Origin: Brevundimonas sp. UBA7635
GTDB lineage: Bacteria > Pseudomonadota > Alphaproteobacteria > Caulobacterales > Caulobacteraceae
Direction of reading: 5' to 3'
NCBI GenBank assembly: GCA_002483865.1
Contig: DLIT01000023.1
Location: forward strand, 1-6,295
DNA length: 6,295 nucleotides
The position numbers and the translations under genes are program-made. Each line of letters opens with the position of its first letter. The first letter of the stretch is position 1. Under the pieces are notes generated by a model. That model was not told the origin of the DNA, did no database searches, and worked only from the letters and a program-made list of their open reading frames with translations. Below are positions 6,232-6,295 of this stretch, in pieces.

Positions 6232-6295
6232 TTAGAAGTTGATGTCGATGGTGGCGCGGCGGTTCAGCGGCTCACGGACACCGTCGCCGGTGGCC
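6232..6295 (-). CDS. OmpA-family outer-membrane protein, C-terminal end (partial)
   Basis: Only the last 20 codons and the TAA stop lie in the window; the rest continues past the right edge. The residues read ATGDGVREPLNRRATIDINF. The GDGVREPLNRR part is the characteristic end of OmpA-like peptidoglycan-binding domains, in which the Asn-Arg-Arg motif follows the last helix and leads into the final strand. Full-length relatives have an N-terminal beta-barrel or lipoprotein anchor and tie the outer membrane to peptidoglycan, but which architecture this one has cannot be seen. It is followed by a hairpin-rich 3' region and a strong terminator, so it ends its own transcription unit. Confidence 0.78.
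   Translation of the reverse strand, partial: ATGDGVREPLNRRATIDINF

Overview
The window is GC-rich and every recognisable gene lies on the minus strand. Gene content (a large TonB-dependent receptor, an OmpA-type protein whose last residues read REPLNRRATIDINF, an agmatine deiminase pathway), GC-rich codon choice and promoter style suggest an alphaproteobacterium, most likely of the Caulobacter/Brevundimonas group. This assignment is inference from style, not from a marker gene.

Layout in transcription order (right to left). (1) 6295-6232: the last 20 codons of an OmpA-family outer-membrane protein, followed by a hairpin-rich 3' region that ends in a strong terminator hairpin (6137-6164). 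(2) 6037-4781: a KpsS/LipB-like capsule polysaccharide protein with a GTG start, standing alone here, with a candidate promoter that overlaps the tail of the OmpA terminator. (3) 4780-4597: a regulatory gap with three 11-bp-phased CTGTCAC-type repeats (a PhoB box) and a 5' leader hairpin. (4) 4596-2092: an 834-residue TonB-dependent outer-membrane receptor, closed by a textbook intrinsic terminator (2066-2036). (5) 1894-893 and 896-15: aguA (agmatine deiminase) and aguB (N-carbamoylputrescine amidase), overlapping as ATGA, with a strong ribosome site for aguB inside the end of aguA and a candidate promoter at 1960-1933.

How the genes work together: aguA and aguB form a complete two-step route from agmatine through N-carbamoylputrescine to putrescine. 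The receptor, capsule-type protein and OmpA-type protein all concern the cell envelope but appear to be separate transcription units. The most informative non-coding signal is the tandem Pho box, which predicts that the receptor is induced by phosphate starvation and so may import a phosphorus-containing or otherwise phosphate-linked ligand. I see no mobile element, CRISPR array, tRNA or rRNA, and no clearly new multi-gene system.
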